Below are positions 20,059-30,313 of a stretch of DNA of 64,000 bases, in pieces (position 1 is the stretch's first letter; each line of letters opens with the position of its first letter). The stretch comes from Pyropia yezoensis (Eukaryota; Rhodophyta; Bangiophyceae; Bangiales; Bangiaceae), in the NCBI GenBank assembly GCA_009829735.1, contig CM020618.1:29674894-29738893 (forward strand), in the 5' to 3' direction. The position numbers and the translations under genes were made by a program. Below the pieces are notes generated by a model. That model did no database searches, was not told the origin of the DNA, and saw only the letters and a list, made by a program, of their open reading frames with translations.

Positions 20059-22002
20059 ATGGCGACTCCGGGAGTGGAGACGGACTCTCTCGATGAGCGT
20101 ATGGAGGACACCTCCTACGGTGCAGCGCCTGCCGGGACTTCCGGCGGGGGCTCCGCGATCGCTCCGGGGGGTGGGACTCCCGCGTCACCCGGCTTTGGGT
20201 TGACGGCAGGATCTCCCCCGGAGGCGGGACAAGTTGTCCCGCGTGAGGCCTTGGGGCGGTGGTTTTACCCCGCTTGGCCTCTGTATGAGGAGGGGTTGAC
20301 TGTTCTTCGCTGTGGCCGACTCGGCGCAGCGATGGGTCGGGTATGGGACCGCCTACGGGAGAAGTATCCCCGTAGGGTCGGGTTCCCTGCCGGCTTCAGG
20401 ACGGACCAGTTTGCCTTCCTGGACGACGAGGAGGTCGAGGACGTGCAGCGGGCCAAGGCCATGGTGGACCGCGGGGGAACTATCCCGGGTCCCGGCGACT
20501 TGCCGACCTTCACTTGGGACGCGGTGGCAACTCGCCCCCCGTACCTTCACGAGGCCGATCCGCACACTCATCACTTTGATGTGCGGATGGAGAAGGACTT
20601 CCGGCGAGGTCCCTACTTGGTGACCTCGGCTCAACTTGAGTTTCCTCAGCAGTCTGCTGCCAGTAAGGAGCAATACTACCCGAAGAAGCCCGAGTGGTGG
20701 CCTCAAGTTGAGGTCCCCTACGGGTTCCCGGCATTGTTGCCACGGTTGCTTGACCACTTCGGCTCCGTCATGTTGACGGCTGGCCCTGATCATCTGGTGT
20801 GGGCCATGTTGGCCACCCAGTGGCTCCTCGAGGTCATATCGACCTGGGTGTCATGTGTTCAGCGGCGGGGGATGCTCTGGCATCTCCCCCTCCGGCTCAT
20901 CCAGGGTTTGGAACAGCTCACCCCTCAGCTAGTTGCTGAGGGGTGCTCGTCAGGACAACTCACTCTACTTGAGGAGATGCTCCGCCTCCACAAGTTTATC
21001 GAGTGGGAGAGCATTGAGCACAAGTTGCGCCGCCCCACTCGGGGGCCCAAGGACGATGGCGCACTTCGCCAGTTCGTGTGGGTCGCTCGTGAACTTCACG
21101 ACGGCCGTGTGGTCCTACGAGAGGGGTTGGGCATCGGGGACTACCCGTATGCCCCGGGGGTGGATCGTCACACTGCGCCACCCCCGGACAAGCCCATAGT
21201 TATGGCTGTGCCCTCATATGATGACCATATGACTCAACCTACTGCGGGGGCCCCAAGTCGGGGTCGCAGTTACACCCGGGTACCGCCACCTCGGCGTGCC
21301 CCTCCGCTTCCTCCTGTTCCTTTCCAGCCTCACGGGAACATCCCGATCAGCGTGGCCGTGGAGTCATCCACACCGGTGTCTCCCAACTTGGGGGCCACCC
21401 TCCTGACGGTATACCCCAAGTTGGTGTTACCGCCCACGCCTCTAACCTCAGAGATGATGATCACCACGTTGGTGCGCACCATTTCCTGGTTGGCCGCGTC
21501 GACCGCAACCCTCCAAAGTTGCGAGACTCCTCAACTTGAGGAGCGCGTTCGTACTGCAGTGGCGACCGCGAGTTGCGAGTCGGTGGCGGAGTTTATGACG
21601 GCCGAGTTGGCTCGCATTGGGGCTATTATGCCCCAGCCAACCCCACTTGGGCGTGGCAAGCGTCGTGCGAGCCGGGCATACTCGCCTCCTCGCCGTCGTC
21701 GCCGTCACTCGCGGCGCTCTCCCTCCGTGTCGGAAGACGAGTTGTCTTACTCCGTCTCGGAGTCCTCTACCCCATCGGAGACGGAGTCTGTCCAGCGTCT
21801 GCGTCGCAAACTTGCGCGCAAGACCAGGCAGAAGAGTAGCCACGGTCGGCGCCACTTGCGCGACCGTGAGGGGCGCGACGGTTCCGACTTGGAGCCGCCG
21901 CCCCTTCCAACGAGTGGAGACCGTTATCGGCGTGGGTCTCGCCGCTCGCCTCCACGTGAGGGCGAGGGCCGTGGAGTGGGAGAGTCTAGCATGCGTGCCT
22001 AG
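20059..22002 (+). CDS. Antisense extra open frame of element C (647 codons)
   Basis: This frame runs on the plus strand, opposite to the element's pol, and fills the space between the integrase-chromodomain end and the 3' LTR. It is open for 647 codons from an ATG in good context (GCCATGG); the frame also stays open upstream to 19888. The product has an acidic, Gly-rich N-terminal part, a folded-looking middle of about 300 residues rich in Trp, Leu and His, a Pro-rich linker, and an Arg/Ser-rich tail (SPPRRRRRHSRRSPSVSEDE) like those of RNA-binding or nuclear proteins. I recognise no family. Antisense frames at this place are known from some plant Gypsy elements such as RIRE2 and Grande. It looks whole. 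Confidence 0.75.
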   Translation: MATPGVETDSLDERMEDTSYGAAPAGTSGGGSAIAPGGGTPASPGFGLTAGSPPEAGQVVPREALGRWFYPAWPLYEEGLTVLRCGRLGAAMGRVWDRLREKYPRRVGFPAGFRTDQFAFLDDEEVEDVQRAKAMVDRGGTIPGPGDLPTFTWDAVATRPPYLHEADPHTHHFDVRMEKDFRRGPYLVTSAQLEFPQQSAASKEQYYPKKPEWWPQVEVPYGFPALLPRLLDHFGSVMLTAGPDHLVWAMLATQWLLEVISTWVSCVQRRGMLWHLPLRLIQGLEQLTPQLVAEGCSSGQLTLLEEMLRLHKFIEWESIEHKLRRPTRGPKDDGALRQFVWVARELHDGRVVLREGLGIGDYPYAPGVDRHTAPPPDKPIVMAVPSYDDHMTQPTAGAPSRGRSYTRVPPPRRAPPLPPVPFQPHGNIPISVAVESSTPVSPNLGATLLTVYPKLVLPPTPLTSEMMITTLVRTISWLAASTATLQSCETPQLEERVRTAVATASCESVAEFMTAELARIGAIMPQPTPLGRGKRRASRAYSPPRRRRRHSRRSPSVSEDELSYSVSESSTPSETESVQRLRRKLARKTRQKSSHGRRHLRDREGRDGSDLEPPPLPTSGDRYRRGSRRSPPREGEGRGVGESSMRA

Positions 22003-22113
22003 TTGGCAGCTGCCTTTGTTGTGAGAGTGTGAGGGTTAGGGCTGTAGTTTAAAGCCACTCTGCGTACCACTTCGACTTGAAGCACTCTCTTGGCACTGTT
22101 GCTCGGCCTTCCC

Positions 22114-23438
22114 TCACGTTGAGGGAGGGCTGTTAGGGTCTATCTCGTTCCGGGCACAGTACGCCCGGACCTTCTCAGCAGGAAGGTCCTCCACATACTC
22201 CCACGTATCATCCTTGGCTTTGTAGCCAAACCAACGCACCCTCAACATGAGGCGGTCAGTATCCTCATCCCAGCCGTGGTCGATGAACTTGTCGAACACG
22301 TACTCCTGCGGGCCCTGTTTGGCTGCAGGCAGCGAGGGCAGGCGCCACGTTTTCAAAGCACGCGCCCAAGCTGGGTCGCCTGCAGGCGGTGGTGCAACTT
22401 TGACCACGTCCTGTCCGTTCACTGTGCGGACCCCATCGTCACTTTCGATGGTGAAACGCCGCCCATCAGTACGAAGGACTTGGTACGGCCCCTTCGTCTG
22501 GAACACCAACTTACCCCCAGTTGGGGTGTGTGAGTGGACCAATACCCAGTCACCCTGCTCGGGGACATGCTTGGCGTTGCGCACCTTTTTGTCAAAGGTA
22601 CGCTTGTAGCGCTTTTGTGCTTTGTCCATCTCAGCCCTGACTTTAGGGATGAGGTTTTCAAGCCTAGCAGCGAACTCCGCCTTACTCTCAGTAGGAGTGG
22701 GCGTACTGCCACCATCCTCCCTAGTTGGGAGCGGCCGCCGCACGGCAATAGACCGCACGCGACGGGGGGTCACAAAAGCGAGGGGTACTTCCCCGGTAGA
22801 TGAGTGAACCTGCGATTGTAGGCAGTGGTCAGAATAGAAATGTATTGGTCCCACGTCTTCACGTGCTCACTCACATAATGGCGCAGCTCGCCTAACAATA
22901 GTTTTTGTTGAAGCGCTCCACCTGCCCATTAGTTTGTGGGTGGTAGGGGTGGCATAGTTTGCCTTAACCCCCAACATATCCAGCACTCCTTGAAACAGTA
23001 CAGACGCAAATTGCGGTCCATTGTCCGATAGTGTACTATCCGGAATGCCATACGCGGCAACCCAGTGATCTAGGAAGGCTGACACGACCGACATGGGCCG
23101 TGATCTCTGCCAGTGGATCGCTCGCGTAAGTTTCGTGAAGCGGTCACAGATGACCAGGAGGTACTGGTTGCCCTCCTCGGTCACTGGCAGTGGCCCAAGG
23201 ATGTCCATCGCCAACGCGGCGAAGGGCTCCTTGGCCGGGAACAATAGCATAGCCGTAGTAGGCCGCCGTTCCATCAGACGGTTCTGTGCACAACTTGTGC
23301 AGGCAGCCACCCAACTGTAGATGTCACCACCATGGACGGCCAGTAGTACCTGGTCCTCAGGGTCTGGTACAGTTTACTAGACCCAGGTGTCCACCCGTGG
23401 GAGCGTTATGCTCCCTCTCAAGGATACTGTCCTTGAGG
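22114..23438 (-). CDS. Element C integrase end with chromodomain
   Basis: The segment 23310-22867 holds part of the integrase zinc region and core (MDILGPLPVTEEGNQYLLVI, then AYGIPDSTLSDNGPQFA). The segment 22854-22114 holds the integrase C-terminal region (GDWVLVHSHTP, FQTKGPYQVL) and then a chromodomain: EYVFDKFIDHGW, LRVRWFGYKAKDDTWEYVED. The aromatic pattern and position identify a chromovirus; chromodomains of this group are known to guide insertion to marked chromatin. It is in more than one frame and is a fossil. Confidence 0.85.
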
Positions 23439-23938
23439 NNNNNNNNNNNNNNNNNNNNNNNNNNNNNNNNNNNNNNNNNNNNNNNNNNNNNNNNNNNNNN
23501 NNNNNNNNNNNNNNNNNNNNNNNNNNNNNNNNNNNNNNNNNNNNNNNNNNNNNNNNNNNNNNNNNNNNNNNNNNNNNNNNNNNNNNNNNNNNNNNNNNNN
23601 NNNNNNNNNNNNNNNNNNNNNNNNNNNNNNNNNNNNNNNNNNNNNNNNNNNNNNNNNNNNNNNNNNNNNNNNNNNNNNNNNNNNNNNNNNNNNNNNNNNN
23701 NNNNNNNNNNNNNNNNNNNNNNNNNNNNNNNNNNNNNNNNNNNNNNNNNNNNNNNNNNNNNNNNNNNNNNNNNNNNNNNNNNNNNNNNNNNNNNNNNNNN
23801 NNNNNNNNNNNNNNNNNNNNNNNNNNNNNNNNNNNNNNNNNNNNNNNNNNNNNNNNNNNNNNNNNNNNNNNNNNNNNNNNNNNNNNNNNNNNNNNNNNNN
23901 NNNNNNNNNNNNNNNNNNNNNNNNNNNNNNNNNNNNNN
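23439..23938. other. Assembly gap, 500 N
   Basis: There are exactly 500 N. The 5' half of element C should lie in or beyond it. Confidence 1.
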
Positions 23939-24172
23939 CCGCGTCTGGGGCCCCCTCGGCGGTACCCCCGCCGCCGCCGCCGGTCTGGGTGCCGCTGCAG
24001 GTTGGCGTGGCCGCGGTAGCACAGCTCGCAGCGGCGCTGCGGCGGCGGCAACGACGACGGTGGCGGAAGCGGCGGTGGCCGTTGGGAGCAGACGGCACCG
24101 CCCGCGGGGACGGCCGCCGGAGCCGCCGTGAGCCCGACCGCGGACTCGTAGCCGCCGCACCCGCTGGGGCAG
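23939..24172 (-). other. Possible 3' exon of the next gene
   Basis: One minus-strand frame here reads a Cys/His-containing stretch (RRCELCYRGHANLQRHPD) that could be a small zinc finger. It is in a different frame from the acidic region to its right. Whether it is spliced on or is chance cannot be told. Confidence 0.2.
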
Positions 24173-26728
24173 TCAGTGGGGACGTGTCCCCGGCGACGTG
24201 CAGCGCCCGTTTCGGGGGGGCGGGCGGGAAGTCGGCCCGACGGCGAGCTCCGGCTGCAGGTCGAGCTTGTCCACCTCCGCCTCGTCCGCCTCGTCAGCCC
24301 CGTCGGCGTCGGCGCCCACCACATAGTCGCTGTCGTCCTCTTCGGTCTCATCCTCATCCTCCTGCTCCGGCTCTTCTTCTTCTTCTTCTTCTTCTTCTTC
24401 CTCCTCCTCTCCTCCTCCTCCTGCTGCTTTTGTGGCACTCTCATGAATGACCGGGGCGGGTACCCGCGGGCGGGGGGCACCCGCGGCGGACCCCACCGTT
24501 ACCGCTGCCGCAGCCGCAGCAGCTGCCGCCGACGTCGCCGCTGCCACCGCCGCCTCCGTCGACGGCAGCGCACCCGGCGCTTGTGGCGGCGGCGACGACG
24601 CGTCCTCCCCGTCTATCGATATGTCCTCCCCCCCGTCACTAGCTGACAGAAGGTAGTCGCTGTTGTCGGTCATCCCGTCGCATGCCTCATCGACGTGCAC
24701 GTGGTCGGCAGGCACCGCCGCCGCCCCGCCGCTCCCGCCGCAGCCGCATGAATGTCCGCGGCGGGGAGGCTGGGCGGGCGGGCGGGGGGTTAGGGGGGGC
24801 GGGGGCCGAGCGGGCGGTGACCCTCTCGCCCCGCACGGGGCACGCGGCGGAGACTTCGCTGGGCGTGCAGCTGCCGCCACCGCGGTGGGCGGCGGTGGCA
24901 AGGGCGAGGAGGCGCTGCCTCCGCAGCCGCCGCGATTGGCGTCAGCAACGAGGGTGCCGCCGCCGTCGCTGGCGCAGCCGTGCCCCCGCCGCCGCCTGCA
25001 GCCAACCGGCGCCGCACGGGCGGCAGGCCTGGCGACGGCGGAGGGGACGAGGACGCAGCAGCGGCGGCGGCCGCCGCCGCTGGTACGGTGACGCCGCTGC
25101 CGCCCGCAGCCGACAGGCGCGGCACGGGTGGTAGGTCTGCTGACGGCGGAGGGGACGAGGATGCAGCAGCGGCGGCGGCCGCAGCCGCTGTACGGTGACG
25201 CCGTTGCCGCCCGCAGCCGACAGGCGCGGCACGGGTGGTAGGTCTGCTGACGGCGGAGGGGACGAGGATGCAGCAGCGGCGGCGGCCGCAGCCGCTGGTA
25301 CGGTGACCCCGTTGCCGCCCGCAGCCGACAGGCGCGGCACGGGTGGTAGGTCTGGCGACAGCAGTGAGGACGCGGCGGCGGCGGCGGCCGCCGCCGCTGT
25401 CGCGTCACAGCGCCTCCCCCCCGCTCGCCGCGGCACGGGCGGCCGGGACAACGGTGTTGACGGCGGCGACGCCGCGCCGGTCAGCAGTCGCGGCGGCCGC
25501 CGCCCCGACCGCACTCCCGTCGATGGCGACGGCGGCGGCGGCGTGCCACCGGGCGACGCCCCACCCCTGCCAAGCCCCGGCGACTCTGCGGCGACACGGA
25601 CGGAGACGGCGGGGCGACCCCCCCAGCCGCGTCGGCGCCGCCGCCGCTACCGCCGCTGCCGACGCGACGGCGCTTGAGCGTCGGCGGCGACGGTGCGGCG
25701 GCGGCGGCTGCAGCCGCAGCCGCTGCCGTCCCCACCGAGGTGGCGGCACCAGCGCCCCCCTCCCTTGCGCATGCCCGCCCGTCGAGGGGCGGGCGGCGGA
25801 CGCCGACCCGCCGGCTGTCGGCGGGCGCCGCGACCGGGGATGCGGCCGCGGCCGCCACCACTTCGCCGCCACCGCCTGCCGAGGCACGCAGAGGCGATGG
25901 CGACGCTGGCGGCGGCGACGCCGCCGAAGCCGCCGCTGCCGCCCCCGCCCCCGCACCAGCGCCCGCCCTCACCCCCGCCAACGGCACTGACGCTGGCGGG
26001 GCGTGTCGCTCCCAGGAAACGGGTCGTCCAAGTAGGTGGGTAGGGGCCCATGTCGACAAAGTCCGGGCGGCGCGGCGCGCCGGCCGCCCCCCCACCCCCC
26101 GACTTGCCAGGGCGGCCAGCCGGCAGCCACGCCGTGGAGTGGGGCGGGCGTCCGCCCCTCCCCCCCGCCATGTCCAGCGCCCGTCTTGGGCGGCCGCCAC
26201 AAACACGGCGGTCAGCGCCTCGACGGGGTGCGTCGGCCCGCCGGCGGGCGCGCACGAGGCGGGGGACGCGGCGGTGGCGGCGCTGACCGCCGTTTCCCCC
26301 CCGCCAGACCAAGCGGCGAGGGCGTCCGCCCCATCGGCCGACAGGCACAGGCCGCTCCCCCCCCCCGCCCGCCTCCTCCCCCCGCCGTCAGCCTTGGCCG
26401 CAAACGCCGCAGCGACGGCGCACGACCACTGGGCGTCCGCGTCCAAAAAGTCTTCCGCCGCCACCGCCCCACTCCCCCGCCCTCGTCGCCAGCAGCGTCC
26501 ACCCCCCCATGTGGGCGGTGTAGAGCGCCAGCCACGCGCGCGGCGCCACGGCGGCGGGCGCCGCCGCAGCGGGCCCGACGGCGAGGCCCGCCAGCAGGCG
26601 CCCCCGGGAGGCGCCGTCCAGGAGGCCCGCCGCCCTGCCGCCCAGCACGGGCGGCGCGGCCGCCGCGGCACGCCGCCGGGCGGCCACCGCCAGCCGCCGC
26701 TTCCGCCCGCCATCCTTGTCAACGTCAC

Positions 26729-26760
<32 letters not shown>

Positions 26761-26946
26761 TCGGGTTTGTCGAGCGACGGGGGGCAGCTCCGTCGCAAAC
26801 GCCACCAGCCGCGTGGCGCTGGCCGACACGCCGGCGCTGCCGCTGGTGACCCCCCCTCCCACCAGCCCCCTGCTCCGACCCGCGACGGCGGCGCCGCCCA
26901 GCGCCATATCCACCGCCGCCCACGGGATGGCGACCGCCGCGGCCAT
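24173..26946 (-). CDS. Unrecognised Ala/Pro-rich protein with acidic C-terminal region
   Basis: Protein-like stretches follow each other along the minus strand but change frame at G/C-rich runs. First comes MAAAVAIPWAAVDMALGG (start 26946), then LALYTAHMGGWTLLATRAGE, AAEDFLDADAQWSCAVAAAF and HPVEALTAVFVAAAQDGRW. A basic stretch (LKRRRVGSG, nuclear-signal-like) follows, then a 36-residue repeat encoded by the minisatellite at 24985-25410. The acidic tail from 24673 has DNSDYLLSASDGGEDISIDG, then a glutamate run encoded by (GAA)n at about 24372-24401, and DEDETEEDDSDYVVGADADG. A single spliced nuclear protein is my reading, but the exons are not resolved. One 107-base minisatellite unit among 108-base units shifts the frame. 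It could also be two genes. Confidence 0.4.
24985..25410. repeat. Coding minisatellite, about 4 units of 107-108 bp
   Basis: Units begin ACGGTGACSCCG at 25085, 25192 and 25300, with a diverged first unit from about 24985. On the minus strand 108 bases give a 36-residue repeat: an alanine run, SSSPPPSADLPPVPRLSAAG, then GNGVTVP. On the plus strand it also stays open (GTGGRSADGGGDED plus an alanine run), so the strand is chosen from the neighbouring minus-strand protein. Confidence 0.85.
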
Positions 26947-27368
26947 GTGCCGCTGCCGCTCATCGTCTGGGGGGATGGGCGGGAGGGCGAAGGACCGTGA
27001 GCCGGCGGTCGGGCCAGGCTTGGCTGGGGTGGCGGGGAGAGGGGAGGGGGGGGACGGGCGCGACGGCGGCTGGCCATGGCGGGAGGAAACGCACAGAAGG
27101 AAAAGAGAGGAACGAGGGCGTGGGGCGACGAAGGAGAGTGGAGAGGCACCAAACATGGGCGGGCAGGGGGATGAGGGAGTGGGGGGGGGGCAGGCCGGCC
27201 CAAAGTGGGACTGGGGGCAAAGACGAAAAAGGGGACGAGGAGAAGCCCTGCACAGCGGCCAGCGCACGGGGGGGGAGCAAAGTAGGGCGGCCAGCGCAGA
27301 AGGGGGGAAAGAAAAGGGGGTACGACGCGGCAGCCGGGGGAAGGCACGCAGGCCGCGGCGGCGACGGC
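26947..27368. other. Intergenic spacer before the second copy of the block
   Basis: This is G-rich sequence with AGGAAAAGAGAGGAACGAGG-like purine stretches on the plus strand (pyrimidine-rich on the minus strand). It is probably the promoter or 5' leader of the minus-strand gene to its left. No gene is seen. Confidence 0.4.
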
Positions 27369-29431
27369 GGAGGGGGGAAAAGGACAGCGCGTCGACGCCC
27401 CTACCCCGCAGCTGGCGCTTGCACGGCCGTGGCCCGCGCGGCGGCCGGCAGCGGGCCAGGCTCGCAGATGGGGGGGGGGGGTGGGCGCGGGGGGGCGTCA
27501 AGGGAGGAAGGGGGGAGCGGCGGGGGGGGGGGTTGGGAGCAAGGCCCACAGTCGCCGACACCCCCTTTTCCTTCCGAGTGGGGCACCCACCTGGCCGGGC
27601 GCGCGCGTCGCCGCACACGTGGCGCGCTGTGCCGAGGCGTGCGTTGTTTGGGTGATCCGACGGGCGGGCGGGAGGAAGGAGGAGAAGCGGGGGGGGGGCG
27701 CGCAGGGGGGCCGTGGGGGGGGGGGGGTGGGACGGGGGCAGCGTTGGGTCGGGCCGGATTCCGATGGGGGGGGGGGGCTCCCCTCCTCGGCCGACCCAAT
27801 CGAGTCGATGCACGCGCGATGCGCCGCGCTGCCAGCAGCGCCTCCCGCATGGTGCTGTCGAGGGGATGGGGCTTCCAGCTGGCCCCCGTGCGGGGTACGG
27901 TTGGATACAGTACATCCCGCCGGTGTGGGGGCCGCGTCAGCGGCGGCGGCGGTGGCGGCGGCTGGGCGGGGTGGACCCCACCAGTGGCATGACGCCCGCC
28001 CGTCTGAGCGACCTCCCTCTTTTTTTTTTTTTTTCATCGTGACCCGCTCGAGCTCGTACGCGCCTCGTATTTCAGTTTGGACACGCGGGCAGCCACCCAC
28101 GACGGTGGCTGTGGCCAGCAGGGAGGGTTGCGTCGTAGGGGTACGAGATCGGGTTCGTGACGCCGCGAGGAGCGCCCCCCCACCACACACCCCTTCTTTT
28201 GGGAGCCACCACCGTCGGCGAGTGGCGACCACGAGGGGTGTGCTGAGTACGCGACCCCCATCGCCTCGGACACAGGAACAGCTGGCGCCTGTAGGGCAGA
28301 GTGGGGGGGGGGCCGGCGGGCGTCGTATGTGGGGTTTTGACGCCCCCGTGGCTAGGGAAAGCCCGGTCGACGGGCCACGGCGCACGGAACAGGACTACCC
28401 CGTGTGCGCATTGGCACGCCCGCGCGTGGCGCGTGGCTGGCGAGGAAACCCCCCAGTTGCCTTTGCGCCCGTTTCACATCTGGGGATGGGCGCTGCGGTG
28501 CGATGGGCGCTGCGGTGCTCTGCGGTCGCGGACCCCTCTGCTACGACAGCTCCCATCGTGTTTACATGGCCCGTAGCGATCGAAGCTCCGCCCACACGCT
28601 GGGGGATGGGCAACAGCAGGCATCGCTGCCAGTCGCCCAAATGCCACCCCGCCGGAACACTCCCCCTTGGTCGTGCTGTTTCCTTGTCACCAAAGAGGGG
28701 GGCGTGCCGTGCGCTTCCCTCCCACAGATCCACTGGGACAAGGGCAGACGCTGGCCGAATTCGTTGAGGGCAGCCACAGAACGGAGTGTGTACCATCGGT
28801 TCCGCACTGCCCCCTCACACGCTAGGACCATGGACGGGATCGCGGACGCACGCGCACCGTCGCCTGCCGCTGACTGTGGAAACTGGGCGATGCTGAATAG
28901 GCAGAGCACTGCACTGATCAAGAAGCAACGCGCGACGGCACACCCCTGGCTTGGCGTCGCTGGCCAGCGACAAAGTAGGCAGCCACGAGCGCTACCAGCG
29001 GTCGTACCCTCACGCGCCGCACGTCGTCAACCTGGGGTCGGGCTGGGCGGGCCGGGCCCAGCGTGTCAGCCAGCGGTGCGCACATCGCGATGGGACCAGT
29101 CAGTGGAGCACTGAGCTGCGAGGCCCGGTGGCTGCCCAGGGTCGCGCCCCTGAAGGCCTCTCGACAAATCCACCTGGACGGGCAAAGCAAGAGGCGAGAG
29201 CAGGAGGAAAAACTGCATGACGTGAAAGACGGTCTGGGCGGGAAAAAAAAGAACAGGCAAACCGGCATGGCAAAGCCAAGCGGGCAGCCTACGCAGTGCC
29301 TGCTGCGCACGCAGTGGCGCATCACCGCGCGAGGCAGCGCGCTAGACAACCACACCTGGACAGGGACAGCAGCACACGCAACTACGTTGGCATCTCGAGA
29401 GGGAGAGGGGGAATAGAGGTGGCGCCCCTTT

Positions 29432-30313
29432 TTAGAGGCCGACAGCCTTGGTCCACGCGGCGAGGCTGGTGATGGCAAAGCCACGCGACTTGAGCGCCTT
29501 GTCCTGGCTCTTGATACGCGCAGCGTAGTCAAGGTTGTCAATGTCCTTCTTGAACTGGGCGTAGGCCTTCTCGGCAGCGTCCTTGGACTTGGGGTCCGTG
29601 ATCTTTGCGTTGAGGTTGACTTGCGTCTGACGCAGGAGGCTCATCTCCAGCCGCAGCCGCGAGCGCACTTCCTCCCAGCTCTTGTCCAGGATCGGACCGT
29701 CCGTCGACATCAGGCTCTCCTTCGAGTCAGAGACAATCTTCTCAAAGTAGTCCTTCTCGTCGTCGCTGAAAGGCTGTTGGAGAGAAGAGGCAGCAGTAGG
29801 CAATCAATTCACAGGCAATCAGAAACAAGAAACACAACATGCCGGAACAGGCGGTCAGAGCAAAAAAAGGTCAGTATGCCGCATTAGGCGCGAGCGACAA
29901 GCCAAAACCAACCATGGCGACAACCGATAATGGACTGATCGCCCACATCGGGACGGAGAGTGACCCGCACAGAGCTGCACGTCACGCTACAGCGGACCCC
30001 GCAGCACACGCGTGCGTACCTTGTAGACGACCGGGCCCTTGGACTTCTCATTGTACGTGAAGGGGTTAGAGATGGAGCCGGCACCAAAGAACGACTGCTT
30101 GGCGCCCTCACCGCCCTTGGCCATGGCGCTGCCTGGCAGGATCGCGAGGCCCGCGGCGGCCAAGGCGCCAGCGAGCACCGCCCGCCGGGTCGCGGGCGCA
30201 TCACCGCCTGCCCGCATCGCAATGGTGGCGTTGGCGCACACAGCTGGTGCCGCCACACGGGTGCCAGTGACGCTGCTGGCGCCCACGGCGCCGGTCGGCA
30301 AGACGAAAGCCAT
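29432..30313 (-). CDS. psbQ': PsbQ' extrinsic protein of photosystem II (copy 2)
   Basis: Exon 1 is 30313-30020 and exon 2 is 29773-29432, with the same splice sites as copy 1 and, as far as I can see, the same protein: a 65-residue bipartite presequence and a 146-residue mature lumenal protein. Nothing distinguishes the two copies at the protein level. If the block is an allelic duplicate there is only one psbQ' gene. Confidence 0.9.

Larger units (their letters stand above)
19250..23438 (-). mobile_element. Gypsy chromovirus-type element C, fossil, 3' half
   Basis: Reading the minus strand from the gap: integrase core, integrase C-terminal region with a chromodomain, then a long open frame on the opposite strand, a polypurine tract, and the 3' LTR. 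The 5' half lies in or beyond the gap. LTR similarity places it in the same family as element B, so B and C together show the family's full layout. The integrase part is broken in about one or two places; the antisense frame looks whole. Confidence 0.85.

Noticed and set aside
24980-25677. A plus-strand Ala/Asp-rich gene over the minisatellite
   Set aside because: The flanking protein-like segments, including the acidic tail and the basic stretch, are on the minus strand in line with it; the plus-strand product is only the complement of the repeat.
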